Source: Dichomitus squalens LYAD-421 SS1
Taxonomy: Eukaryota; Basidiomycota; Agaricomycetes; Polyporales; Polyporaceae
Assembly (NCBI RefSeq): GCF_000275845.1
Contig: NW_006766883.1
Location: 1,201,163-1,265,162, forward strand
DNA: 64,000 nt
Reading direction: 5' to 3'
Numbering within the stretch: the stretch's first letter is position 1; every line of letters begins with the position of its first letter. A program made the position numbers and the translations under genes. The notes under the pieces were generated by a model. It had not been told where the DNA came from and ran no database searches. It worked only from the letters and a program-made list of their open reading frames with translations. Shown one piece after another: positions 22,331-33,500 of the stretch.

Positions 22331-23628
22331 ATGTCCATCGCCCCAGAGCCGTCCGCATCGAGGGGAGAGATCACTCTTCAGCCAAGCTACTTCACATCGT
22401 CGCTATACGTTGATCCCCTACGAGAGGACATCTCAAAGCTAATTGCCTCGTTTGATGATCAATTCAAGGACACTATCGAACCCTTTGCCCTCTTCAAAAA
22501 ACTATGGACCGATCAAGGCTGGTGCTGGCTGCATATGCGAGCATACGATGGACGAGCCAGGCAGTCATTCATTTGCACGACCGAAAGAGTATTTGCTGGT
22601 GGGAGCGCATGCCGGAATGCTTGTGTCTGAGTGTGTATTGATGCTCCTTGATGGACAGAACGTGTCGCGGATACGGAAGACCCTATAGCCCGAGTCGTCG
22701 CTTTGTTTTGTTTATACACCTTTTACAACACGCAGCCGTCGACATCCGCTCCGCCCTTCTATTCTGTGGCCAACATAGCTGTTCCTATGGGTACGCTGCG
22801 ATGTCATTCACGTCCGTTGAACGCTGTCTTATCCGAAATTACAAAGACATCTACAGGGCCATGGTCTCTCTCCCTGCTGTGCTGCACGAAGAGCCTCTGT
22901 TTCGCTTGCGGCCATACGTCGTACATATCTTAACCACCCTGTTGAACGCTCAAACATTCTATATCTTGCCGGACTCCTCATTACGGGCCCAGAATCCTAC
23001 ACGGCTCCCTCGCGAAATATTCGTACCGGAAGGACAAGGTCCGTCCGAAGCCCTCCACATGACAGCTGCTACGGAATCGGCGCAACAGGAGGGGCCCAAT
23101 GCAGCTCCAAAGAAGAAAGGCCGCCCATCCAAGCGCGACAAGGCGCGAAAGGTCAAAGAGGCCCTGGCATCTCTCGAGAGATACATCGACCGGAACGCCG
23201 TTGCGCTGCCTGGCCAGCATCCTCCTCACGTTCTTGGTCCCGACAATATCGCCACGCACCCACATAGTACCCACGTCGTCTTTGGCCAAGCGCCTCACGC
23301 CACCCTCAACAATTACGTTGACCGCAGAAACGAGCTACTGGCAGCAGTACACGCTTATAGTCTCGACAGCGCGGATACCACAGATGCCTCACGGTCCCGC
23401 ACAAAAGACGCGCTGCAGCGTGCCAATGAAGCCGTGTTGCTCCGTCTGAAACAGATCGATGCGATGGCAGCCGAGCAAGGGTTAGAAGTCGGCGGCGAAG
23501 GGGGCGAGAAGACGGGACTCAGTCGTGTGGAGAGGGCCGTGGATGAGCTTCGCCAGTCTAGTGGAGTTGGAGCTAGCGGAGGCATTTTGAGCTTGCTTGA
23601 GGGCGCGGGCATGGATTCGAATAACTAG
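22331..23628 (+). CDS. SNAP43-like subunit of a snRNA-activating protein complex (SNAPc)
   Basis: Exon 1 starts at 22331 (MSIAPEPSASRGEITLQPSY) and contains LIASFDDQFKDTIEPFALFK and LWTDQGWCWLHM, matching the opening of the SNAP43 domain. An intron (GTGGGA..GGACAG) leads to ADTEDPIARVVALFCLYTFY followed by NTQPSTSAPP, equivalent to the metazoan LY..YNTQ core. A second intron (GTACGC..ACAAAG) joins to DIYRAMVSLPAVLHEEPLFR and YVVHILTTLLNAQTFYILPD. The C-terminal half is disordered and contains a basic AT-hook-like patch, KKKGRPSKRDKARKVKE. SNAPc binds the proximal sequence element of pol II and pol III snRNA genes. The stop is TAG at 23626-23628. Family assignment is by motif spacing and should be treated as probable. 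Confidence 0.72.
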
Positions 23629-24613
23629 GTGCGCTGATGTATATCTAATTATAGACCTCATTGAATTCGCTTCGCAATGCCTGAGACTGGATAGAAATTT
23701 TTACAGGAACCACTCTACTCGGAAGCTTCAACATGAATGATAGCCAAAGCAGTGCCCATGGCAGACTCAACGAGCCGTGAATTCATATCTATGGTTGAAC
23801 CCTGACCAACGTGACAGCTCAGGTTGTAAGGAAGCGGACAGGGTACCAAAATATTCCCATTAGCCGACTCGAACGACTGACCTCGTCATTACTAGTGACG
23901 CGCTCTACCAACTGAGCTAAACGGGACTGCTTTACAGCGTACTTTATTAACTTGTCGTCAACGTTCAAGAAAAGGCTTGGCATTGATCAATCAGGCATTC
24001 AACGCCGAACACATCAATAACGTGACCAGATATGTACCTGGTTCTTCGCAGAAGCACCACCGGAGGAAATCGGCGTCCGCAACTGCATGAGCCCGTCTGT
24101 GACCCTAACAATGTGGCAGGGGAGAAAAGTGTGTCTGTTGAAACGCTGTATGTGGTGTTGACTGAATATTGATTATTGAATGTAGTTGTTTAGATCGCAG
24201 TTACTCCTGGGCACTATGACCCCCCTTCCAATGAGCATCTTGCAGTGAAAGTGTTCTTCCTGCCCACAGATCCACTGCGTCAGTCGAGGAAGCCCTTGCC
24301 GCTCTACGCTCTGTGGAACGGCGACCACAATAGCACGTTTCCGAGAGGATTCGGTATATGTGGGGCAGGTGAGATGCCATCATTGGTGGGACAGCTACAT
24401 GTCCCGCCCATGATTGGTTTAGTGCGTTCCAGACTGCGCCTCACGGCCACTCGTCGCCTTGAGTTCCCAGGGCAGCGCGATTGCGGGGCCGTTGATCAGC
24501 CGTTGGGCAGACCGGAGCGGCACCCCTTCTCTCTTCCGTATCATCACCTCGCTCCTTAGTCCCAGACGGTCCTTTCTCGTGTCTATTAGTTGACCCACCT
24601 TGTCCTGCTGGCC
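23629..24613. other. intergenic with tRNA-Thr; promoter of first Kre6-like gene
   Basis: This 985-bp gap is richer in A/T than its surroundings, especially at 23.64-24.2 kb, and contains the tRNA gene listed separately. The right part, from about 24.4 kb, becomes GC-rich and should hold the promoter and leader of the Kre6-like gene. Confidence 0.6.
23855..23926 (-). tRNA. tRNA-Thr (anticodon AGT)
   Basis: The 72-nt minus-strand sequence folds as a full cloverleaf. The acceptor pair TCCCGTT/AATGGGA has one G-T pair. The D arm is GCTC..GAGC. The anticodon stem CGTCA/TGACG encloses loop CTAGTAA, giving anticodon AGT (Thr, ACN codons). The T arm is AGTCG-TTCGAGT-CGGCT. The internal boxes look intact (A box TAGCTCAGTTGGTAG, B box GTTCGAGTC). 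A short T-run follows the 3' end (TTTT in the transcript sense at about 23851-23848), a pol III terminator. No intron. Confidence 0.95.
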
Positions 24614-26981
24614 ATGGACCGACAGGCCCCAGGTCCGCAGAAACGACTTTACCCCTCCTCCGCTGCGCCATCCACTACGTCCTTGCTGCAGCCTCATGGC
24701 CACGATGAAGTACGGCCCCCTCTCGCTCGTTCATTGCGTGCCTCAACCAGCAACAGCTCCATTGTAAGTGATCGACTGTATCGGAGCTTCGCCATCGTGG
24801 AATTAGTTGACATAACATATCCGTCCGGGCCCAGAACACCGCATCCACGCACGTCCCTCCCTCAATATCAGATAGGGTACGTAGCAGGACGACAAAGGTT
24901 CCATCTTCTCTAGGTTCCTCTCTGCTAACGACGCAACGGCGACTCCTCAGTATGTCCTGCCACTCGACCCCGCCGCATTCGATGGCCCAGAAGCGGACGA
25001 TAAGCTGCACAACCCGGACCCCGTGAGGGACCACCGCCAGGATAAGGGGGGCACGATCATCACCTCACGTGGTCTCATGAACCTGGGGTGCATTTTCGTC
25101 CTCGTTGCCGGCATTGTTGCACTCTTGTGAGTGTGGTTTTCTCGAGCGTGCATCGCCACCGAGCATGCTCACTGACGCCCCCCCTCCGTCTGCGAACCAT
25201 CCAGCGCTGGATACCCTCTTATCGAGTACTTCACAAAGAAGAAGCCGTCAACATTGGGCGGATTCAACCTTGGAGGAATCAATGCTTCCGGCCAGATCCC
25301 ATCCATACCGGGGAACTGGGGCATGATCGACCTCGACACCCCCCACGAGGTCCGCACGAAGGTCGACTACGTCAACGGGAAGACGTGGCAGCTCGTGTTC
25401 AGCGACGAGTTCAACGTCGAGGGCCGCACGTTCTACCCCGGCGATGACCCATACTGGGAAGCCGTGGATCTGCACTACTGGCAGACGAACAATAAGGAGT
25501 GGTACGACCCCGAAGCTATCGTTACCCGCAACGGGTCGCTCGAGATCACGCTCTCGCGGAAGGAAAACCATGGGCTGAACTTTACGGGTGGTATGATGTC
25601 GACGTGGAACAAGTTTTGTTTCACGGGTGGCCTCGTCGAGGCCAGCGTCATGCTCCCCGGGTTCAACGACGTGGCAGGACTCTGGCCCGCTATCTGGGCG
25701 ATGGGCAACTTGGGTCGCGCCGGGTACGGAGCATCGCTTGATGGCATGGTGAGGCATCTTGTCTCAGAGATCAGCGCCCTTCTTGATGGGCGGATTTGAT
25801 GATACACAGTGGCCGTACACCTACGACGAGTGCGACGTCGGCACGGCGCCAAACCAGACGCTCAACGGTCTTCCTCTCGCAGCGACGGCCGAAGGCGACA
25901 ACGACAAGTCGAACGACGGCGTGCTGTCGTTCCTTCCCGGCCAGAGGTTGTCGCGTTGCACTTGCCCTGGCGAGTCGCACCCCGGTCCTATACACCGGGA
26001 CACCGGCGAGTATGTCGGTCGTGCGGCACCTGAGATTGATATGTTCGAGGCACAGGTGAGTAGTTGATCGTTTCAGTTTTGGCCCCCGCGATTGTGACTG
26101 AACGGGTTGTCTCCGATATCCTAGATCAGCGATAATAAGGGCGCTGTCTCCCAGTCTGGCCAGTGGGCTGTAAGTCTCAATGTGCTGTGCTGTTATTCGC
26201 CAGGGCTGACATGTCATACAGCCATTCAACTACCAATATATCTGGAAAAACACCACGGACAACTTGATCATTCCTGATCCGGATATTTCGAAATTGAACA
26301 ACTATCGCGGAGGAGTTTATCAGCAAGCGACCTCCGTTGTCACCCAGACTAGTATGCGTGCTGTCAGACCTCTGCGGAATACGGGTACTGAGCAGTCTAT
26401 GTAGATCAGGACGCCTATGAGTTTAGCGGGCAGCAATACTCCACATATGGTTTCCAGTACAAGCCAGGGTTCGGCGACGCCTACATAAGCTGGATCGCCA
26501 ATGGACAGCTTGCATGGCAGCTGAACGTGGCCGGCATGAGTGCTGACACCGTTGTCGAGATCAGCGATAGGCCCATTCCTCAGGAACCGATGGTGAGCAT
26601 ATACGTGTTTGTATTGATTGGGCCACCTTCTGAGCTTCCCTCTGGCCGCCCCTAGTACTTGATTATGAATTTGGGTATCTCCGAGAATTTTGGTTTCGTC
26701 GACTACGACCACCTCCAGTTCCCGTCTACGCTCCGCGTCGATTGGATTCGTGTTTACCAGGATCCGAAAAACATCAATATTGGCTGTGATCCCCCTGACT
26801 TCCCTACGGCGGCATATATCAATGAGTATGTCGCGGCTCTGTTAATCCGTGCGATCGGTAATTACGGCTGACGTCGCCCGTACCCAGGTACATCGAGGCG
26901 TACACGAATCCTGATCTGACTACTTGGGTGGACGACTATAAGCAGGCAATTCCGAAGAGCAAATTGCTTGGACAGTGCTGA
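24614..26981 (+). CDS. Kre6/Skn1-like beta-glucan synthesis protein, copy A (GH16 fold)
   Basis: A type II membrane protein of the SKN1/KRE6 family, needed for beta-1,6-glucan in the fungal wall, acting in the secretory pathway. Exon 1 starts MDRQAPGPQKRLYPSSAAPS and the cytosolic tail is Pro/Ser-rich. After TIITSRGLMNLGC comes a transmembrane helix (IFVLVAGIVALL) and then the large luminal domain beginning [19 protein letters not shown]. The GH16-type catalytic signature E-x-D-x-x-E is present (PEIDMFEAQ). Further family blocks include [14 protein letters not shown] [53 protein letters not shown] and [20 protein letters not shown]. The stop TGA at 26979-26981 follows LLGQC. About nine exons with short introns. 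A close paralogue follows head to tail. Confidence 0.92.
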
Positions 26982-27548
26982 GCCACTCTCCGTTGATGAT
27001 ACCTATTAGCCCTTCGAGTGCTGGCATCTTGTGAGTACGGCACCGACCGCTCTTACGTCACATGGCGCGCGACGAGAATACTCGTTCGCGGAACTCATTC
27101 CTTCTGTCCAGATTATGTATTTGCATACTTTCTTCATCAATATATTGCGATTCGGTACATGACGTGCCAACGGCCTAGTGTGAGTATGGTGGAGAGGGGT
27201 GCACGGTAGGTGGACGGAGTAGCGACGACGAACGCCGGCCGCTCCGACCAGGAGACGGCGGTGCTGCGCGCGCCAGAACCGCTTATTCTTAGCTCACCAT
27301 TGGCAGGCTTACGTAAGCCAGTGTTTTCTCACGCTGACCCTTGTTGGTGGCCTGCGAAACCGAGCTCTCCGTCAGTGTCACCACCGCCCTTCCCGACGCC
27401 AGCACAGTCTCGGTGTTCGAACCCTTCCGCTCTTTACCCCCACTCATCTGTACCACCAGATCGCCACCTCGCACTCCTCACATACCCTGCTGCTTGTTTC
27501 AATCTCTCCCAAGCAATCCTCAAGCGCCTCTAATCCAATCACTTCGCC
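26982..27548. other. intergenic between the tandem Kre6-like genes
   Basis: 567 bp holding the copy A 3' flank and the copy B promoter. The last 250 bases before the copy B ATG are C/T-rich (many CCT and CTC), typical of a basidiomycete 5' leader. No third copy or fragment is seen. Confidence 0.55.
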
Positions 27549-29907
27549 ATGGCGTCGCAGACGCGCCAAACACCGTATGCCCAGTCGGCAGCTCCTTCGA
27601 CCGCAAGCCTCCTTGGTCCCAGCACGCAGAGCGTTCGCGCAGACCCCAGGCTACGCAGCGTCGGGAGCTCGGCATCTCTGGTCAGTATTCCACCTCGTTG
27701 CTACGCTGTGAGACCTCGTTCTCAGGCTCCAATGCATCCCAGAACGACTCCCGATATGTTAGCTCCGGAAGGCATGATTCCATGCCCCCTTCGCTTTCCG
27801 ATAAGGTGCGTAGTATGCAGCGAGCGACCGCGACAGGGAGTGACGGGTCGCATTAGTTTTCACTTGCCCCGGATCCTACGTCTTGGGGGGCGGATCTCTC
27901 GGTTGAGCACCAAGAGGGCGATGACTACCTCCACAATCCCGACCCCCGAAGGGACTACAAGAGCGACAAAGGAGGCCACATCTTCACCTCGAGAGGTCTT
28001 GCGAACCTCGGCTGCTTGTTGATCCTTTGCGCTGGGATGCTCACTCTCTTGTAAGGGTCGCCATCTCTTTTGTGGGAACGCAAGTTCATCTTATTCCCGC
28101 AGCGCGGGCTACCCCTTGATAACATACTTCACCCGTTCGACTCCATCTACCCTCGGTGGTTTCAACTTGGGAGGAATCAATGCCTCCGGACAGATACCGT
28201 CCATGCCTGGCAACTGGGGTATGATTGATATTGACACGCCGCAGGAGGCGCGCACATATCCCGACTTCCAGTCTGGCAAGAATTGGCATCTCATTTTCAG
28301 CGACGAGTTCAACACTGATGGTCGCACGTTCTATCCTGGCGATGACCCCTACTGGGAGGCCGTGGATCTGCACTACTGGCAGACGAACAACATGGAATGG
28401 TACGACCCCGAAGCCATCACGACCCGCAATGGGTCGCTCGAGATCACGCTCTCACAGAAGGAAAACCATGGGCTGAACTACACGGGTGGTATGATGTCTA
28501 CTTGGAACAAGTTCTGCTTCACCGGCGGTATGGTTCTCGCCTCTGTTGTGCTTCCTGGCATCAACAATGTCGTCGGTCTCTGGCCTGCCATCTGGACGAT
28601 GGGCAATCTAGGCCGTGCCGGCTATGGCGCGAGTCTCGAGGGAATGGTGCGTCTACCACGGATTCGCACGGGTATTTGTTCTAATCTACTCTCACAATCC
28701 TTCTATAGTGGCCCTACACCTATGACTCTTGTGATGTAGGTACAGCTCCCAATCAGACTTTCAACGGCCTGCCCATCGCCGCCACAAACACCGGTACCAA
28801 GGATTACAATTACGAGCTCTCGTACCTCCCGGGTCAGAAGTTATCCCGCTGCACTTGCCCTGGCGAGTCCCATCCTGGCCCTGTCCACACTGATGGTACC
28901 TATGTTGGCCGTTCCGCACCGGAAATCGATATCTTCGAAGCGCAGGTATGTAGTTGCTTACGTCGCTTTACATGTGTATGCTGACTATGTTCTACGCATT
29001 AGATCACCGGCCAACCGCTCACTGGCCAAGTGTCACAGTCCGCACAGTGGGCTGTGAGTTGCGCACCAAAAGTCACATGAATCCGCCTCACTGACTCGGC
29101 CTGTAGCCCTTCAACGAAGATTACACTTGGTTCAATACTACGGATAACCTCATCATCCCGGATCCCACTATCAGTGCGCTGAACGGCTACAAGGGTGCCG
29201 CCTTCCAGCAAGCGAGTTCCGTCGTCACGGAGACCAGTAAGCGTCCCTTCCTTATAACACCCTGCTTCACTAATCGTTGTATGACAGACCAGGAAGCATA
29301 TGAGCTGACCGGTAACCAGTACTCCACCTACGGGATCCAGTATAAACCGGGTTTCGATGGCGCTGTGAGTGTTGTATCCGGCCACCTTTTTTCCATCGCT
29401 AACTGACAAGCGGTCCGTAGTACATAAGCTGGATCTCGGATGGTAAGCTCGCATGGACCCTCAAGCAGGCTGGTTTTGCCGCGGATACTGTCGTGGAGAT
29501 TGGTCCTCGTCCTGTTCCCCAAGAACCAATGGTGAGTCTTTCAGTATCTTGAACAGCGAGTGTCGAATTGAAATCCTCACCTATCGCTCCTAGTACCTCA
29601 TCGCCAACTTGGGCATGTCTACCAACTTCGGCTTCGTCGACATTGAGCACTTGAAGTTCCCCACCACAATGAAGGTTGACTGGATCCGCGTATACCAGGA
29701 CCCGGACAACATCAACGTCGGTTGCGACCCCAGTGACTTCCCCACGGCCGCCTACATCAACGAGTATGCAACGTCTTTCCCTTATGTGCGGTAGTATCTG
29801 ACGATTTCTGTAGGTATCTGGAGGCCTACACGAACCCCAACCTCACAACGTGGCGTGACGACTTCAAGCAACCGTTCCCCAAGAACAGCTTCCTGGGCCA
29901 GTGTTGA
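27549..29907 (+). CDS. Kre6/Skn1-like beta-glucan synthesis protein, copy B (GH16 fold)
   Basis: Paralogue of the gene just upstream, same orientation and nearly the same exon layout. It starts [20 protein letters not shown], then has a Ser/Pro-rich cytosolic part, [20 protein letters not shown] entering the membrane helix, and the luminal block [19 protein letters not shown] identical to copy A. The GH16 signature is PEIDIFEAQ. Shared blocks include [52 protein letters not shown] and [19 protein letters not shown], and it ends FLGQC with TGA at 29905-29907. Divergence is concentrated in the N-terminal tail and in the loop before RLSRCTCP (copy A) and KLSRCTCP (copy B). Both catalytic acidic residues remain in each copy, so neither looks like a pseudogene. 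Confidence 0.92.
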
Positions 29908-30582
29908 GCTCTTCGCTAGCGGTGTTATTGATGATATACCTTCGCCCATACGCTCTGTTCTTCGAGGCCTTAAACAAATCAAGATGGAGACGTTGTCAAT
30001 TATCCCTGTCTGGTCGTCGCTTTTAGCATACTGCAATGTATTCAGATTGCATTTAGTCCTTTTTCCTTACCACTGATTTTCGTATTGGCATTCTCTGACT
30101 ATTGCTAGTCCACTTTGGTTCCCTCAGCCCGGTTGCTCTTATTGAATTCTTCCTGTTTCTGTAGTAGATAGCGTATTTGATTCAGAGCCTTGGACAAGTA
30201 TTTCGCTAGAATAACATGTTCGTGAAGGTGATGAGCCACAACATGCAGCGACCGATATGGATGACACCCGATGTTACCAAAAACTCCCTGGCGGGGAGTC
30301 GAACCCCGCTTTCGCGCGTGACAGGCGCGTGTACTAACCGATATACTACCAGGGACTGATTGATAACCTATCCCGAGCGCTATCATCATCTGTTGCAAAT
30401 GGTGCTCATGGAAGCACTTTGAGCCAGCATGTAATAAGTCAGGTCGGGATCCTGATCGAACATTATCATGAAGTCCGTTTAGCAGTACAACATACAGCAT
30501 GATCGTAGGTACAGCACGCTCGTAAAGGTCCAGCACAAATGTCTACAGCAAGTGATATCAGTGTACACAGTTCACTTATCAG
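29908..30582. other. intergenic with tRNA-Asp
   Basis: 675 bp between the convergent Kre6-like copy B and the CSC1-like gene. It contains tRNA-Asp, listed separately, and otherwise A/T-richer sequence with no recognisable gene. Confidence 0.55.
30284..30355 (-). tRNA. tRNA-Asp (anticodon GTC)
   Basis: The 72-nt minus-strand sequence forms a cloverleaf: acceptor TCCCTGG/CCAGGGA with discriminator G, D region TAGTATATCGGTTAGTA, anticodon stem CGCGC/GCGCG around loop CTGTCAC (anticodon GTC, Asp), and a strong T arm CGGGG-TTCGACT-CCCCG. The A and B boxes are typical (B box GGTTCGACTCC). A T-rich tract follows the 3' end. No intron. Confidence 0.97.
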
Positions 30583-33500
30583 CTACGGAGATTGAGGTGT
30601 ATGCGACGAGAGTGAGCGCCGTGACCATTGTACGTCGTCTCTTGCGCGCACGTCTAGTGTCACGGGTAAGTCATGGTAACGCTGGAGGTCGAACGCTTCT
30701 GAGCGACCTATGCCGCCCACATCGTTCGGCAGCCAGATCACCGGGGGAGGGGCAAGCAATTCGGGTGGGTAGAGTACGCCCGCCATTTCCTCGGCGTGAT
30801 CGGCGAATGGAAGGGGAGGTAAATGGGGAGGCGCGTCGGGATTTGTGCGAGCAGCGCGTTCCGTCGCCGTGAGATCATCCAAGGTCTCCGTCTCTGTTAT
30901 CAGAAATGAGTTCAGTGCCGCGTCGCGTTGCATGTGGAGGTGTCACTCACCCAATGGCACGGGACCCCTTGCTTCCGACGGGGAAGGGGTGACCGCGAGC
31001 AGCGACATCATCTCCAGCACGGATGCGAATGACCCTCTCGCGCGGGTGTTTCTGGCGGAGCTGACAAGACTGGTGCTCTCTTCGTCCAAGTCGCGGCCTA
31101 TGCCGGGTTTGGCACTCTGTTCGAAAGTCTTCAGCGAGTCCTGAGCGATAGGAGACAGCGCGGAACGGCTAGGAAGACGTGTCCGCCAATGACAGAAAGC
31201 CTCCGCGACGATGATGACAAGGACGGCTGCTCCAACAAGGATGCCTCCTTCGATCCAGAGGCGTCGGGTGAGGAAGATGAGTCCCATGGTGAGGGGTTGG
31301 AAAGCGAGGACGGTTGCAAGTCGGTGCAGAAGCCATATCTGGAGCAGACCGCCGGTGGACGAATGTGTCCGGCCGTAAACGTAACCGACTAGAAATCTAT
31401 GGGCTTTATGTTGGGTATTGGGTCAGGATCGCCTGACGACCTCACAAGAGAGGCGACTCACCGACTAATGTGAGGAAAAGCAAAATGAGAACAGCGGGGG
31501 CGAGCAACGGGAAGATCAAAGCAAATGCAGAGGCGAAGATGACGGCGATCAAACAACAACTGATCGCGTACAACGGGTCATAGGTCCGGGGATAGACGGC
31601 TGAACAGGCATGAGCAACAGCTGCGAAAGGAATGCACAGAAACAACAGGCCTACCTCGGAAACGTTGTCGGGGTGTCACAGCCGTCCTCTCTGCTCTCAC
31701 GACCTTCCACAGTCGGATGGGTTGGAGCAGCAATAACCCGGGAAAGACGATTGCGACGTTCAAGACAAGCACCATTGCGAATGCGCTCATGTAAATAGCG
31801 CCGTTAGCAATAGACGTGGACACGCCACTGTTTGTGCTGAGAGCATCCAAGGAGAAGACGACGGCGCCAGTTACCATAAGCCAGACGCCTACGACCAGGG
31901 TGAAAACCCAGAACATGGTCTTGAACATTTTCAGCTGAGAGCCGGACAGGGACACGGAGCTGTTTGTCCGGTTCGTCTCTAAGCAAAGCAGGTAGGTATG
32001 TCAGTTAAGACTCGGCGATCACAGAGAGAAAACGGCTCACGGTATAAGACGTAGTACGCTAGAGCTATAAACAGTGCTGCCGCAAGAGCTGGTGCCAGGT
32101 CTGTGGCAAGACCGGCCGCAAGCTTGTTGGTCTCGGTCAGAGGTATGAAGAAGGGAATATAATGAGCAACGTCCGGGGCAAAGGCGACAGCAAGTCCAGA
32201 GACGGCGAGCACTAACGAACCCGTCAGCGTCCGATCGCGGATAGCGACAGTTGGAGTAAGAACTTACATCCGATGCTGAGGAACACGCCAACCATGACGA
32301 CGGCCGTCCACCACACAAGCCTCCTGGACCACTGACCCCACTCAGTCGCGTTCTGCAGCTCGTCCCACCGAATATCTTCCTTCGCACGCCCCTCGATGAG
32401 CTCGACGCCAGGAATATGACGGATGCCACGGCCAATCAAGAGCCAGCCCTTGATCCTCGCGCCATCCGCGATATCGTTGTAGCTGTCGCGTTGCACGTCA
32501 GCAATCTGGCTGTTGATGACCTTCAGCTTCCACCGCCAATGGTTGATGTCCGAGTAGATCACTCCCAGCGCATCATGGTCGACGCCCGAAAGCGGACGCA
32601 CGAACGGCTGGCGGGGCTGCAGGCGCAGGTGTGGGGGCGGCACCTCCTCGGGCGCGGCAGGCACACGAGCGCGCAGCGGGAACGTCTCGCGGTGCTCCTC
32701 GATCGGGGTCCCCGCCCTGCCTCGCGTGCGAGGCGGGCGAGGACGGCGACGCGCCTCGGCTGGATACTCCTCTGCGTTCTGGAACGCCTCGGGGTCTTCA
32801 CGGCCGACGTCGTGCCATTCCTCGTCAGGCTCGTCGGCTTCGAGGATCGTGTCGGAATGGAACTGGTGGTGCTGTGGCCATTGTGGCTGCGACAAGCTCT
32901 CGTTGAACTCAGCCGTATCCCAAGAATAGCGCTGATTCGGTGCGTACGGCGCCGCGGTGGGAACCGGGGTCTCTTGGAGGTCGATAGGTCCAAGCTGGCC
33001 GCTGGGGTCCACCTGGAGCGGACTGCCCAGGGGTATCCGACCGTACGCTGCGGAGTTCCGATCGACCTCCTGGAAGCGGCTCCCCACGACGCGCCTGCTG
33101 ATTGAGTCGGAAAAGCTTGTCTGCTGAGAACGACGCGAAGGCGATGGGAGGTCCCGCTCTGCGTCGGCGAACTCGCCCCCAGTGATTCCCCCGAGCTCTG
33201 TGATCTTGTAAAAGTGAGAAGGCATGACGTATGACGTTGGAGGTAGAGAAGACGAGCCGAACGCAGGATTCCTGCCTTTGCGCCTACGGCTGTGGCGGTG
33301 ATCCTGACAGAGAGTGAGCGCATATAGGGAGATAAGATAACATTCCTCCTCACATTGGAGCTGACGAGTGGCCGAGGCCGGCTAATTGACGGCCTGGGGG
33401 GACTCCCCGGCTCGACCTTGGGGGGAACGGGAGGCTCCCAGTCCGCTAACGACGGGTCTGGCGTGGCGAGTCGAAAGCTCTCGATGTACTTCGTCTCCGC

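Noticed and set aside
32416..33105. 229-residue plus-strand open frame
   Set aside because: It is antisense to the long CSC1-like exon with clear family similarity on the minus strand.
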